From positions 59,364,021-59,428,020 of the forward strand of contig OZ024908.1 of assembly GCA_964017125.1 (NCBI GenBank): a stretch of 64,000 nucleotides of DNA, written 5' to 3'. A model generated the notes under the pieces. That model did not search any database and was not told the DNA's origin. It worked only from the letters and a program-made list of their open reading frames with translations. Position 1 is the first letter of the stretch; the number at the start of each line of letters is the position of its first letter. The translations under genes were made by a program, and so were the position numbers. This DNA is from Flabesymbios commensalis (lineage: Eukaryota > Annelida > Polychaeta > Terebellida > Flabelligeridae). This document shows positions 1 through 12,774 of this stretch, piece after piece.

Positions 1-1218
1 TATTAGACCTTGAAATTGATATTACATTCACAAAAATGCTCAAATTTTTCAAGCTCGGACTCATCGCATTTTAATTGAGCATAAAATATACAAGAAACAG
101 TAAAAACATTGTATATATAACAAAACAAGGTTAGGTCATTTGTATAAAAGCCTTAAAGCTCGGATTACTTTACTTGATATCTGCCTAAGTATTTAAATCG
201 CTGTTTCGCTCACTTGATAAACTGGATATACATTCTGTGTATTCAATTGTTAACGGCACTACTATTTAAACTTCCATGACGTCATACATGAACATAAGAC
301 ATATTTTTGTGAATTTAATGAAACCTGTGAATCATTATTCAATTTATGTCGGAAAAATGTCGAATATCTGTTAAGAGCGATAAACAATGTCAAAATAACA
401 AAAAAATACAATATTTTTCAAATATCAGTACAGTCATGAGCCAGATCGCTATAGGCTCTATTTTATCGTAATCCTTGACCTCGAAAACATAGGGTTAGAC
501 ACCTTATTTGTGCATCTACGACGATTAGTTTTTATATTATGGACACAAATACGATCGGCTATAATGGCCGCTTTGAACAGAGCTGGTGAAGCGTAACCTT
601 GAACACGTTCAGTAAACAAAACTAATTATGACGTCATTATTATATTGTAAATGAACAATAAAACGTTGCACAGCGTCTCTATAATATATAAATCACATGG
701 ACTGATATCCATTATTGCGATTTCTCGCTATAATTATGACGTAAGCAAAACTTAATGGTATGTGAATACACTATCATTTAACAAGACTGATATAAACGTA
801 ATACGATGTTTAAACGTTTCTGCGCAATAAATCCTCCTACTACATCAAATTATTAAAATAACATGAAAATACATCTTCAAAATAACTTCGTTACATATTT
901 GGCGCTTCCCAAATCGATTGTACAATGTATTTGTTCTATTAAATGCGTATCGGTAGCGTCAACACATCGATTAACTTGTAGGAACTGAACACACAAAAGG
1001 CATATTTAGTGCATTTTCAGGAAAATAGGTTGTACGGTTATAATGCCGTTACCATGGCAACGTCCCCGATTTTTTTTTTCACAACCATCCATTTCCTGAT
1101 CCAGACATATCAAGCAATCCAAAAAATATGGTTGTGCTTTGTTCTACCGTGGGGAGGGGTTACTCCTATTTCTAGGCCTCTTTTAGAGAATGGCCGCAGC
1201 ACTAATAGGGCCTACATG
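1..1218. other. AT-rich sequence, nothing recognised
   Basis: No coding signature, tRNA-like box or clear repeat is visible. The 146-codon open frame starting at 1009 has no recognisable domain, has a biased hydrophobic start and runs into the 131-bp repeat and the TIR element, so I do not call it a gene. Confidence 0.5.
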
Positions 1219-1355
1219 TCTGTAGGTCCAACCGTGATCACTGTTGTGCGTGTTTTGTCACGAGATATACATGAAGCATATCATCAGAAGGAGCAGCACG
1301 TTAGGCGTGTTAGTTTGGGCAAAGAGAAGCCGCGGAAATTAACAAAGTGCCATAT
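1219..1355 (+). repeat. 131-bp tandem repeat, unit 1 (left of the TIR element)
   Basis: This stretch matches the units at 4982-5243, sharing words such as GCATATCATCAGAAGGAGCA and CAGCACGTTAGGCGT. It ends in GTGCCATAT exactly where the 3.6-kb element begins. The other units continue through GTGCCATATAGGTGAT, so this array supplies the empty-site sequence for that insertion. Confidence 0.7.
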
Positions 1356-1427
1356 TAGTCCAGGAATATTAGGTTTTGAAATGGAAAAAAATAATATAAA
1401 GCTGAAAATTTCAGGAAGTGTTCTTTA

Positions 1428-2056
1428 TGTCCTCCTTTATTACCTGTAAAAAGTCCTAAAGTTTCCCCTGAGCGGAACATCCTTTTTTTGACAAAATTCA
1501 TAATGGCCACCAAGCGCCATGTTGAAGTTGTAATTCATGAACTATTTGACATATATTTTAATGTAATACCTCATTTCAACATGATTTTTAATGCTGAATT
1601 CATTTCTGAAGCTAGTAGTAACTTTTAGGGTTTCGTTTAAGAATAAATCCAAGATGGCTGCCATTTGATGTTGAATTGGGAGTAAGTCTATTGTCATTAG
1701 TATTTGAGATACATATAAACTTTTAAATCTATAGACTACCAGTATGTCCTCTTTTAATACCTGTAAAAAGTCCCAAGGTTTTTCCCGGAGTGGAACATAT
1801 TTTTTGACAAAATTCAAAATGGCTTCCAAGCGCTATGTTGAAGTTGTAATTCCTGACCTATTAATCATATATTTTAATGTAATACCTCATTTCCACATGA
1901 TTTTTAATGCTGAACTCATATCTGAAGTTATTAGTAATTTTTAAGGTTTCGCTGAAGAATAAATCCAAGATGGCCGCCATTTAGGGTTTCATTGGGAGCA
2001 AATGTCATTCGTATTCAAGATACATATGAACTTTTAAATCTATAAATTACCAGTAA
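1428..2056 (+). repeat. Left arm of the TIR element: two tandem units of about 315 bp
   Basis: Unit 1 (1428-1743) and unit 2 (1744-2056) share ACCTGTAAAAAGTCC, TTTTGACAAAATTCA, TTTTAATGTAATACCTCATT and AATAAATCCAAGATGGC. The order of blocks is the same in both. The arm corresponds in reverse complement to 4480-4895. Confidence 0.75.
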
Positions 2057-2492
2057 TTAATGACCAGTAACAAATAACTCTATATCCAAAAGAAATATGC
2101 AGTACACATTTTAATTTATTTAATTCATAATACATGATAGCCTAAACATCATATTCAATCAATAAAACAACGTTAGTCTGAGCGAGTAATGTGCCATTTT
2201 GTTTCCTAATCATCAATCTGAATTTCATTAATTCGATATGGTTTACTGTACCCAGTTCCCATTCAGCTTGTGTACCTCGCAGACCTGCTGCATCGTAACA
2301 TGCAACCGACTTTGGCAACCACACGTAATCATTTTCATTAATTATTTAGGAGGTGCTGCATCAAGCTCCGTGAAAACTGGTTACAGATTTTTATTTTAAA
2401 ATTGACATCCCCAGGCTGTTAGTGGTAATCTGGTGGAATTCTTGTACATTTAGACATGTCAGTGATAAATGTTATTTACTACTGCGTCAGCT

Positions 2493-2990
2493 GGGGTCCT
2501 AAGCAAATATCCTAAGCAAGGGCTCACATTCGAGTATACAGGGTCATAGGCAAGGTCTCACACACAAGGCTGCATTGTACTGGGCAATGACTCACACCCG
2601 AGCCCGCAGCGTCCTAGGCATGGTCTCAAACCCTAGCTTTCAAAGCCTGCATGGTCTTAGGCAAGGACTTACACTCGAGCCGCCAAGGTCCTAGGCAAGG
2701 ACTCACTCCCGAGCCCGCAGCGTCCTATGCAAGGTCCCAAACCCGAGCCTACAAGTCATAGGAAAGGTTTTACCATGAGCCCTTATGGTCTTAGGCTAGG
2801 ACTTACACCCGAGCCGGTGGGTCCTAGGCGAGGTCATACACTAGAGTTTACAGGGTCCTAGGCAAGCACTCACACCTAGGCCCTTATGGTCTTAGGCAAG
2901 ATCTCACACCTCACATGCGGGCATAAGGGTCCAATGCAAGGTATCACACCCGAGCCTGCAGGATCCTAGGGAAGGTCCCATACCCTATTT
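2493..2990 (+). repeat. Minisatellite, roughly 40-bp units
   Basis: About a dozen imperfect units repeat a pattern like GTCCTAGGCAAGG followed by CTCACACCCGAGCC. Unit lengths vary and many units carry substitutions, so the array is old. It lies in the interior of the 3.6-kb TIR element. Confidence 0.8.
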
Positions 2991-3055
2991 GTCATGTTTA
3001 TATATATTTGATGCAACATTAATAGGAACCCGAATAAGTTTTTTTGTGTTTGAAA

Positions 3056-3300
3056 TAACGAGGCCGTCCCGATGGCCCATTCGATCCTGCTGTGGCTCGA
3101 AGCTCAGAGCTACTGGGTTCAAATCCTGGTCGGGTCGGATGTTAGTCGTCGAGGTTGTGCCTATACAGTGCTCCAAACTGTTCAAAGGCATGGAGTGTGC
3201 AGTGATGTCTATGGCACTGTGCACTATGAAGAACCCTTGAAGTTATTTGATGAGACTAGGGCATAGTCCCTTCCTTCCTTCACAATATTGCCATGATTGT
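3056..3300 (+). mobile_element. tRNA-derived SINE candidate
   Basis: GGGTTCAAATCCTGG at about 3116-3130 is a good Pol III B box, and TGGCTCGAAGC about 25 bases upstream could be a decayed A box. A roughly 150-bp unrelated body follows and ends in a CTTCCTTCCTTCAC run like a SINE tail. It is not the same family as the dimeric SINE at 56213. Confidence 0.45.
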
Positions 3301-4479
3301 GCAGAAAGCAACGTAAAGCAATATTCACTTGGAATAACGACACGTGTATAGATGACAGCTATTTTGTAGTGTGGTTCAGCTGGGAAGGTCTATATCCTAA
3401 AACCTCAATGGGGCATATAAACCTGTAATATCGATTTATGAATGGTGATAACGGCACCAAAATTGGTCTGTGTATGCACCTGAGAGTGAAATGAACGTGA
3501 TTTTTCAATATGACCATCATAATATGTAATAATAGGCCTACCTGAATTATTTGCTTGACGTTACTCATACGATTGTTTAGTTTTTATTTGATATTGTTTT
3601 GTTTTAACATGTTTTAACATGTTTACAATTTCTAAATTGCTACATTTTTGTTTCAATATTTTGACCAAAAAATTAACAAACCTGTCAAACTAAAAAATAA
3701 CCACCACACAAAAAAATATTGATTATTATATTATGAAAGTTATTTCAGTGCATCTAAATGCATAATTATGGCAGTTCTTCATTAGATAAGCCTGACTGTG
3801 TTTATGCATTATAGCATAGTATTTTTCTCCATACAAAAAATTACAATGCCCGATATTTTTAAGATGCCTGCTATTAAACTGACCCGTTCAACAGATACTT
3901 GTCAGTCACCACACTGAACACATGCCCGCAAAAATGCATTCCAATTTCTTGCTTCCAATTGCAATCTATTTTTTTTAATCCTTTTTATATCTGATTGATG
4001 TCTGCTTTGGATGTAATTGATTTGTCTCATTAGATAAAATGATTTTTTTGTGAATTATGCTTATTGTGTCCCTGCTTCCCGTGTTTCTGTTATGAATGAC
4101 GAAATCATATTATATTGAGTAATAACAGATACAAGTGTACATACATTATTTAATCTATTAAATCATCTTTCCTTTGAAAATATACTGAATTGTTAGAGGA
4201 AGTTTAGTGCTGAAAAATAAAATTAGTAGTACCAGGGACACGTTGAGTCGTCTTGGTGTGGTAAGTTGTTGTGACATGGCACAACGCACGCTGTTGTCAC
4301 CGTAATAATTTCATGCATCTTAATTTATAATTATTATTATCACATGAAAGGCTGGAGCAACACCGAGGACAATTCACTGGACTAAACCACATAGCATAAC
4401 CGCCCTTGATTCCAGAGATACTTTTTACTGTCACTATGTTTCCAAATAAAACATTATGTAGACATAAAATAACAAAATT
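3301..4479. other. Interior of the TIR element, nothing recognised
   Basis: AT-rich sequence with no coding signature or repeat that I can name. Confidence 0.45.
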
Positions 4480-4895
4480 TCTGAAATTGTTCTTCCACCT
4501 CAATGGCGGCCATTTTGAACTGTGGAATGACATAAGCTTTACAATGTTAAAATAGGACAAAAATTAAGTTTCTCGTGAAAAATTATGCAGAAAAAAGATA
4601 TTACAAAGGAATTTATTAGAATTTCTTCATCAGTTACAATTTCAGTATTGTATCAGGCGGCCATTTTGAATTTTTGCAAATAAAACACGATTGGGGCTTT
4701 AAAACTTAAAAAAAAGACAGTAAATAAGTTCCCCGTGAAAAATTAAGTGAAAAAGAGGTATTACAATGGAATATATGTTAACTTCTTCGTATGTTACAAT
4801 TTTGGAATGGCCTCTGGCGGCCATTTTGGATTTTCGCGAAAAAAAACATGTCCCACTCCTGGGAAACTTTGGGACTTTTTTCAGCTCATTAAGGA
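4480..4895 (-). repeat. Right arm of the TIR element
   Basis: Read on the minus strand this repeats the left-arm blocks: AAAAGTCCCAAAGTTTCCC, AAAATGGCCGCC, ATTGTAATACCTCTTTTTC and a run like TTCACGGGGAACTTA. Two shorter units of about 190 bp are visible. GGCGGCCATTTTGAA occurs at each unit. Confidence 0.7.
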
Positions 4896-4981
4896 TGACC
4901 ATCTGAACAGCTCTTGAAATTTTCAGCTTTACATTATTTTTTTCATCTTTACCCCTTAAAATGCCTAAAATTCCTGGACTA

Positions 4982-5243
4982 TATAGGTGATATTATAACC
5001 GCTATGCGTGTTAATCACGAGAATTACGTGGAGCATATCATCAGAAGGAGCAGCACGTTAGGCGTGCTAGTTTGGTCAAAGAGAAGCCGCGAAAATTAAC
5101 AAAGAAGTGCCATATAGGTGATATTATAACCACTATGCGTGTTACTCACGGGAATTACGTGGAGCATATCATTAGCAGGAGGAGCACGTTAGCTGTGCTA
5201 GTTTGGTCAATAAGAGGCAGCGAAAAACTACCAAATAAGTGTC
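4982..5243 (+). repeat. 131-bp tandem repeat, units 2 and 3
   Basis: ATAGGTGATATTATAACC starts at about 4983 and again at 5114. Both units continue with ATGCGTGTTA and GAATTACGTGGAGCATATCA. The open frames here are short and change between units, so a coding role is not supported. Confidence 0.75.
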
Positions 5244-5439
5244 AGCTGACAGGAGTAGGCCTATTTGTTCAGATTGGCTCATATAGATAATATGCCTAAT
5301 ATAAATGTGTGTTTTGTTTGCTTGTATAGAAGTGGGGGAGGGGAAGGTCATGATATACAATTATTATGTTTTAAGTAGGCCTATATCCTCAACCTGGATC
5401 TTGATCACAGGAGCTTTACTTGACAGCACATGATATATG

Positions 5440-6040
5440 GCTTACTATCTGGAATTGAAATAAAAAATACGTTTACAAGCTTCGCTTTCGGGAGGGGGGA
5501 TCTTGGAATGCTTTCGTCGCCCAGGCCTACCCACACCACCTGCTTGCTTCCAATGGTAGGCTAGGATCTTGCTTTCGCCGCTCATGTAGCCCCTGACACA
5601 CGCCACTTCCTTTCTGCTTGCTTTACGAAGCAGGATGTTGATTTCGTCGCCCTTGTTCGTTACATATAATATATCTATTCGCTTATATATTACCAGGGGA
5701 AGTGTCTTCTTTTCATTACCTACAATATTTAAATTTATTTAATATATGGTTATCATGGTTATTAGTCTTTATGTTACTCCTATTTTATGAAAAAATATTA
5801 TAGAAAAACACTTGCTTTTGTCGCCGGTATTATTTAATAGAAATACATTTACCAGATAATCTATCAAATTATTTTTTATTTATACATCATATTTCCTACA
5901 TTAATTCTGTCGTTGTAAATCATCAGAAATATTATGATCATCTCCTGAATTCTGGCTGATATATGATATGAGGCTGTATACAGCATATAGGCTTGCTTCC
6001 TGTGCGGGGATATTGATTTCGTCACCGGTAATAGTTCTTA
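5440..6040 (+). repeat. Diffuse motif cluster (GCTTGCTT ... TTTCGTCGCC)
   Basis: The phrase GCTTGCTT, followed 20-30 bases later by GATNTTGNTTTCGTCGCC or a close variant, occurs about five times (near 5500, 5550, 5620, 5810 and 5990). Spacing is irregular. It may be a decayed minisatellite or the subterminal part of an element; no ends were found. Confidence 0.35.
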
Positions 6041-8970
6041 TAGTTTTTTTCACACAAAATACCGATCTTAGTACAGTAGGCCTACTACCTCGATATAACG
6101 CCAACATTGGGACTCTGCCATTTTGTGGCATTATGGTGGGGTGGCATTATCGCGAGGGAGGTGATTTAGGCATTTCAATATATAAGAGCTGATTAACTTT
6201 GATACATATTGTGTGTTCTCACGCATTCTGTTTATAATAAAACAAACAAAAAATACAGTAGGCCCTATATAGTATTGTTTTATTCAGAGCACTATACATA
6301 TAAATAATATTTATTAATGCACAATGCCATTTGAATTAAGGTTAATTAAATTTAAAGCTAGGCCCTATGCCGATTCCCGCGATCAGAGGAATTTATCGGA
6401 GGCGCCATCGGAGGTGACATTCCGTTCACACCACGTGTGGGACAATCAAGTGTTATATATCAGCAGGTGATGCGAGTGTGCATCACACTCACGAAACTCT
6501 ATGACATTGTTACCCTAGTTTTTATCAAGCATCTGCACTGGGCATAAATCTCTGCGTAAAATAATATTGTTGTCCAGCTAGTGTTTGCAACGCTTGGTCA
6601 ACATTATACTAGCAATTTAAAGGATCTAGTACATGATGAGTTATTATTTCATTGTAATTATCGCTTCATCACTCATTTGTACATTTATATAGGCCTACTG
6701 ACACAATGAGGAACAATTTAATTTGAAACGTTTTGTGTCTACAGAAGTGTATGCTACAACAGACAGTTTGACATTGGTTCAGTGGTTAATCAAAGTGAAT
6801 GCCGAAGATTAAATAAACGTTGGGCTAACTGCTATTGTTTGCTGGTATAGAAAAGTCACTTACAAGTGTCACAGGCCTATTGATGTCCTGTTACATACCC
6901 CGATTAGGAGGTCCCCCTACCCAGTGTTTTATCTCAGTCACACTTTCCAGAACGTGTGAACGCCGCCTAGCTGTGCCCACTGCCGTGTCTGTGCAATGAA
7001 CCATAGTAGGCCTACGTACAGGCGATCAAACAAGATTGTTTATTTAACAGTCATGATGTCTGATAAATTAGGTCTGTTGGCAATACGATCGGGGGAAAAA
7101 CATATGACAAAAGTGACATTTGGACTTCAAAACCATTGGCGGATGGCAAATGGAGGGGTTGGCGCGGGATTTAACATTGGCGGAAATCCGTTTTAACCCT
7201 TCACTTGGCAGAAGGTGGGGTTGACATTATAACCGGGGGCTATACGTATGAGACTAGTAACTTAGCGTAAGTCTAAGTTCTCTATCTCATTTCAATTCCC
7301 GTCTGGGCGACGGTGCACAAATAACGTGACATTGACTCCATGATGTTCTTGATGCTTTATTGATATTAATTATGATTCATAACGCCGTGCACTGCCTCAG
7401 ATGGATAGTGATGGAATGTGGAACGCAGCGGCTTTGGCCGAACCCTGCTAAACGCGGCCAAAATCGATAGCTTATCCCCACATTACCCCCGGGCTAAGTG
7501 ACAACGTATGAACCTAACTAACTTGTGGGTAAAGCGGAGGTTTCGTCGGGCCCATCCGAGCAGTGCACCAAAAACAACATTATTACAAAAATAGCTGAGT
7601 GCGAAAAATACAGGGTGGGTGAGTGGCGAACACCACGTGCGCAGCGTAAAAAATATTCAAAGTCCTTTCCCCTCCTCTTAACACCAGTGTTCTAAAATCA
7701 TGCTGCTGCTCGACATGTGTTGTCCAACCCTATTCATATTTAATTAATACAATCGTGTACTACAAGCATTAATGATATCGTTTACATAATATGCTTTGCA
7801 AATTACATTTAAAAGGGGTACATTTAGTACATTGCATGTAATACAATATGATAGTAGTGCGATGTGTGTGACTGGTCCCGCAGGTTTGGCGCTGATATAG
7901 CGAGAACCAGCAGGTGTTTGGATATGTTGTCCAACACATGCTAAAATATGGTAACGATTTTAAGCCGCAGTGCGTGATCATTAAAAAGCAGTATATTTAT
8001 ACTGTAGCAAACGTCGGTCGTGGGTCGTTTTGTTTATCAGTAGCTTTATAATGCAAAATATCCAAAAATCCTCGTTAGCGCAAGGAATAAAAATTGCTAG
8101 TGATCGTGCTCAGGTTATTCCTTTAATGTGAGCGATCACAGCTGGCGTCATAACCATGTAATCAGCCGTAGCAAGGGTTGCATTATAAGCTATGTGTGGG
8201 GTAGGCCTACCTGGTTTGGGCGCGCTGTTTGACGGCGTCCGCAGTGCATCTACCGTAACCGTGCTTTACTATAGGATTTAAAGTGAATATAATTGCGATG
8301 TGTCGCAATAGAAATGTTTGAACATGTTTCGGGGTAAAGTGTAATGTGGAACGAGTCATCCCACGAAGTGTCATGTGAATGACATGATTGGCTACATGAC
8401 CGGCATGATATGAGTTAAACCTGAAACTCAGTTCTAAAAAATTAACCAATATCAGGTTCCTGGTTGGTTACCATTAATATTGACAAAAATATGCAGGATG
8501 ATGATTTATTAGAGTTCGTCAAGCCTAGTAGGCTACTGAGTACTTTGCAGGTAGGTAAATCAACTATTAAAATGACTGCTGAAATCTGAAATGTCTGTGA
8601 AAATATTATTAAAAAATTGCTAGTTAACGAAAGTTCTGATGATATTAATTAGGCTGGTGCTGATTCTTTGAAGCTGGCATGTCATTAATACTGAAAGCTA
8701 TAGTTTATTGAAGTCTCTCAATCTGCAAAGTTGTGTCGGGAAAAGTTTATACTGATAAGCTGGGGATTCCCCGTGGTTATACTAGTTGACCACAGGCAAG
8801 TTGGCCATCGCGGCGGTTGCTATAGTAACTATACACTGCGCGTAGACATTCTCTAAGCTGTAGTGACGGCATTAGTCTGTGAGTTGAACTGTGTAGACTA
8901 CATCTTTTGCATGCCAGTATGCGTGGGTGGCATACGACCGTAATATTGAAAACTGCAGATTCAGCATGCC
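6041..8970. other. Non-coding sequence, nothing recognised
   Basis: Only short open frames of 60-80 codons without recognisable domains occur here. No tRNA boxes, convincing terminal repeats or splice-flanked exons were seen. Confidence 0.45.
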
Positions 8971-8974
8971 AGCT

Positions 8975-9573
8975 TGAAAAGAGACGTCAACCCTTGACGC
9001 CATCCCGACGCCAACACGACACGGCGGACGGCGAAGGGTTGGTTTTCAATCTTAGACTCCAGGCTTATTCAACAAAGTCCTTCTCTAGAAAAACGTCGTG
9101 TTTATTTCTCCTCACTGTGTGGACCACATATAATATACAGATACGATTACATAATCAGTTGACTCTACCCAACGTGGCAGAGAACATAAAACCACTTGGT
9201 TCTAAACCAGAGCACGCACCATCGTGACATCGTGCCATCGTGACAGCACTCTGGCCCGCCTCAACCTTGTACCAAGCCCGCATCACTCCCCTCGACGACG
9301 TCCGTCACTTTTATGCACTTTACATCATCATAATCACAACATTGATTTAACATCTAATCATACATGATCATAATCTGCACATTGAGTTAACATACATTTC
9401 CTGGCGACGGTCGCCCGTCCATCAGCCTTGATGGCTCGGCTGACCTTTGCCTGTGCTGACCAATTCATTACTGCCCCAATCCAATCATGGATTGTCGTGT
9501 TCCGTTCTGGTCAGATCAACAGTAGTTATCATCTCTGCGTTTGCCTACTGCGTCGGGCATGCATAAGTTTACA
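8975..9573 (-). repeat. LTR (3' LTR if the element is minus-oriented)
   Basis: Bounded by TGAAAAGAGACG on the plus strand and GCATAAGTTTACA. It is nearly identical to 12775-13363. Confidence 0.8.
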
Positions 9574-11089
9574 TAGGCCTATCCCTCAAAGTTAAAAAAC
9601 GGATTATGTTTTTTTAACTCCAACTAATACTTATAAAATTATGCATGGACATACAACAGTGGTTCACGTTATGTGAGTAAGATGAACATTTCTTAAGTAA
9701 CAACAAGTTTCACAACACTGAAGAGCACAACAAAGATATACATGTGAATAAGTCATTATTAAATACTCTTGGTAACGGTAATTGTTCATGTCGGTGATAG
9801 TAGACTACATGTCCATAATTCATTACGTAAATAAGTAGCGCACAATATTACGTGATTGTCCTCACTACACTTGTTCTCATGTCCTCTCTGGTTGCGTTAT
9901 TGCGATCCAACGATCTTCCGCTGTAGTTTTATCGCCTCCAACTGAAGTTTACAACGTAACTTCCACAGCTTTGATGCATGGCACGTCCACCATAGTAAGA
10001 ACGCACAACTAATGACTAGAGCAACCGGCGACAACAAAGACAACGGCAATGCCCAGCGGAACGAGGACGCCGGCCGGACGTATCCAATGTCCAGCTGGGT
10101 CACCGAGCTATTCATTTTGCAAGGGTTATGTCCTCAATTTGGGGTAATGCTTGTCAGTCCGGGTGCTCGAGGCGTGTTTGTAAGAGCTCTTGTTTCACAA
10201 TAATACATAGTTTAAGTAATGCATGCAATCAATGATTATTAGGAATAGCTAGTGCTGTCCCTGTTGACCTGCAGGTGGTACACCACCCCAGTGTCCCTTT
10301 GCATGCCTGCAGGCAACGTTCAGCAGCAATTCTCGAGATATACATAATACAGTTTAACAATGTCTTGTGGATAACCACAACAATGTCATAAAATCCCACG
10401 TCATTTATATACCAATGACATGGACACATGGCATAGGGCGACCTCTCTGCAGAAACCTCGGTCACCAGGGCAGCGTTATAACAACTAACTGATCCCGTCG
10501 TTAGGTGATGTCACCGTTTAACACAAATGTGTTGGTTTTAGAGAAGGCGTCATTTTGTCACATATGCTATGACATACTCGAACCCAGCCCTCAGCTCATT
10601 GGCTGTTCATGTGTGGGGTTCGAACCTGCCCCACGCTGCGCGTCTGACACCGCAACAGCTTTGGGGGTTCTGTACTTGTCCTCAGTCACTTACGTGGGAC
10701 CGGTTCCGTACTGATACATTATACACCTAATATTTACTAGCGATTCCGTGGACTGTGAACACCTTTGTTAGGTCTGCTATCACTCGGTTATCACAATACA
10801 TGTTGATACCATGCGAGACCAGGTTATAACAGATCCACTCGCTAAAATTCCTGTTTCACCCGCAGCGTCGTCTGGACAACAATATCTCCTCTGAGAATTA
10901 TTCTAAACTCCAGAGTTGCGCACCTCGCGCTGGTAGCAATCAGATCAGCTGAGCCAAAAATCATGTACACTCTCTTTGGCGAACATACTCTGATTAACCT
11001 GTGAGCTCTCGCTATGAGCAGTCACATTTCCCACGAAACCCGCCAGTATCACATTGTACTGGGGATACTGGTTTTGCGTCCATCAGAAT

Positions 11090-11340
11090 TTACTAACCCT
11101 TCAATTGCTCTGCAATTTTATTTACTTCCCATTCACTGCGAGTGGTGAACTGCTATCGCAATTCTCACCTCCTAGTGAATAAGCTACAAATTACATAATT
11201 TTGTTAAAATATTCAAATGCAACACATCAAATGAGCATTATCCTCATTTGAATGGGTTGTATCATTTTCTATGATCAGCATATTTGATAAATATGACATT
11301 GGACTCGTAAATGCCTCCTGAGGAATTCAAGGGTTATTAA
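11090..11340. mobile_element. MITE of a TTAAC-CCTT family, nested in the LTR element
   Basis: The ends TTACTAACCCTTCAATTGC and (reverse complement of the right end) TTAATAACCCTTGAATTCC form imperfect 21-bp terminal inverted repeats. The length of 251 bp and the internal partial hairpin near 11140-11180 match the elements at 25207-25459 and 30995-31219. Confidence 0.45.
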
Positions 11341-12774
11341 ACAACCAACCACGTTTCATCAATGTAATGGGAAGAATCTGGGGAGGGCCATCGTAGACTC
11401 AATTTCCGCTATTCTTTGTTCCCAAACATTAACATTATTATGAGTGGTAATTCTGATATTTATTTTCAATCCCAACCTTGCCCACTTATCCTCTTTATAC
11501 CGTCATAATCCTTCCAAGGGTTCAATTTGATAGAAAAACAATTCAGTGAACGTATTATCACTCATTACCAAATTCAAAATTTTCGTCTAGTCATCAATCA
11601 TGACAGATAAACCATTTTTACTAATTACTTCCAATTTTGATCAAAAATTCAACAGATTAATGTAGCAGTTTGCTACATACTACTGAGCAAATTGAACCAT
11701 GTTATCCGGTTATACGCGGTCTGACGTACTAGAGGTGTGGGTGGTGTAATTATTATCAGGTGTAGCACAAAAATTTCACATACCTTTTTCCGAAAACAAG
11801 TCGGCATTTATCCGACTCACTTAGATAATGTGCTAATCACTGTTTTTAATCATGTCCAGTCCGAGGAGCATTTAACAGACTCCTATGCATTATCGGACCA
11901 ATGTGAACGCCGTCGACTACATGTCGACCACAGGGCGTTCACTGCCCGACCTGATACTTATTATGATAACAATGACGCATTTGTCTGCAGCGCACTTCTC
12001 CATCAGTCTTCTCACTGTGCTGCGACACAGGTGTGGGTAAGTGTATTTGAGTGTGGTGAACCCGTCCAACACCCAAAATGTCAGCTTGTCACCATGCAGC
12101 TCCCTGGCAACCACCGCGATCAAAATCAGCTTTTGATCAGCAGTTCTGGTCTCCACTGATCTGGCGTCATCGCAAACGTTGCAGAGATGTCTTCTGAAAT
12201 TGATCTCTGCATTTGGGACTGTCCTGCGTGTTTTTGCTTTTTCCCATGGCACTGGGCGACACCCTTTAATTGACGTGGACATTGCCATAACACTGTTTAT
12301 TTTAATTGATGTGGACGTTGCCATAATACTGCTTATATACACTGCTTACACTTCTAAATTAAATGTCCAGCAACGGCTTCAGTAGCAATTTTAAATTTCA
12401 AGTCACATACCTTGTAACTATTGGCAGGAAAAATATTTCAGGAAACCTTCAGGGAATACAAATTTGTCCACAACCATCGTCAGCAGCAGACGTTATCCGT
12501 CCACCACTCCAGTCCTCCTAGAGGTTTTAACATTGTCCGAATTTCCTTCTGCCACTGCTGTCACTGAAGCCCTGCCAAACTAGATCAATGTCACAAGCCA
12601 TATCACTGTCCTGCTGGTCCAGCGCTAACACCGGCGCTGACGCAACTATAACATAGTGCCAGTAACATTAGCAGCCCAAACAAAAACTGTCCTCTCTGTC
12701 ACTGTCTTCTCTCTCTTAAGACGTCAAATATTGACGTCAAGTCGTCCACACAGATCCTCTAGCAAGCTCGCCAA

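Larger units (their letters stand above)
1356..4981. mobile_element. 3.6-kb non-autonomous TIR/foldback element with long repetitive arms
   Basis: The left end TAGTCCAGGAATATTAGG is matched in inverted orientation by the right end ending CCTGGACTA. Homology continues inward for several hundred bases on each side (1356 to about 2056; about 4480-4981). The element splits a 131-bp tandem repeat: the left flank ends GTGCCATAT, the right flank begins TATAGGTGAT, and an uninterrupted unit reads GTGCCATATAGGTGAT. This implies a 3-bp TAT duplication, or TA if the left end is shifted by one base. No transposase reading frame is visible inside. The interior holds a minisatellite and a tRNA-derived SINE candidate. 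The superfamily is not assigned. Confidence 0.7.

Noticed and set aside
1009-1449. 146-codon plus-strand frame
   Set aside because: It crosses from unique sequence into the 131-bp repeat and the TIR element; the other repeat units do not keep the frame.
3060-3140. Possible functional tRNA gene
   Set aside because: Only a B box is convincing; stems do not form a full cloverleaf and the SINE-like body follows.
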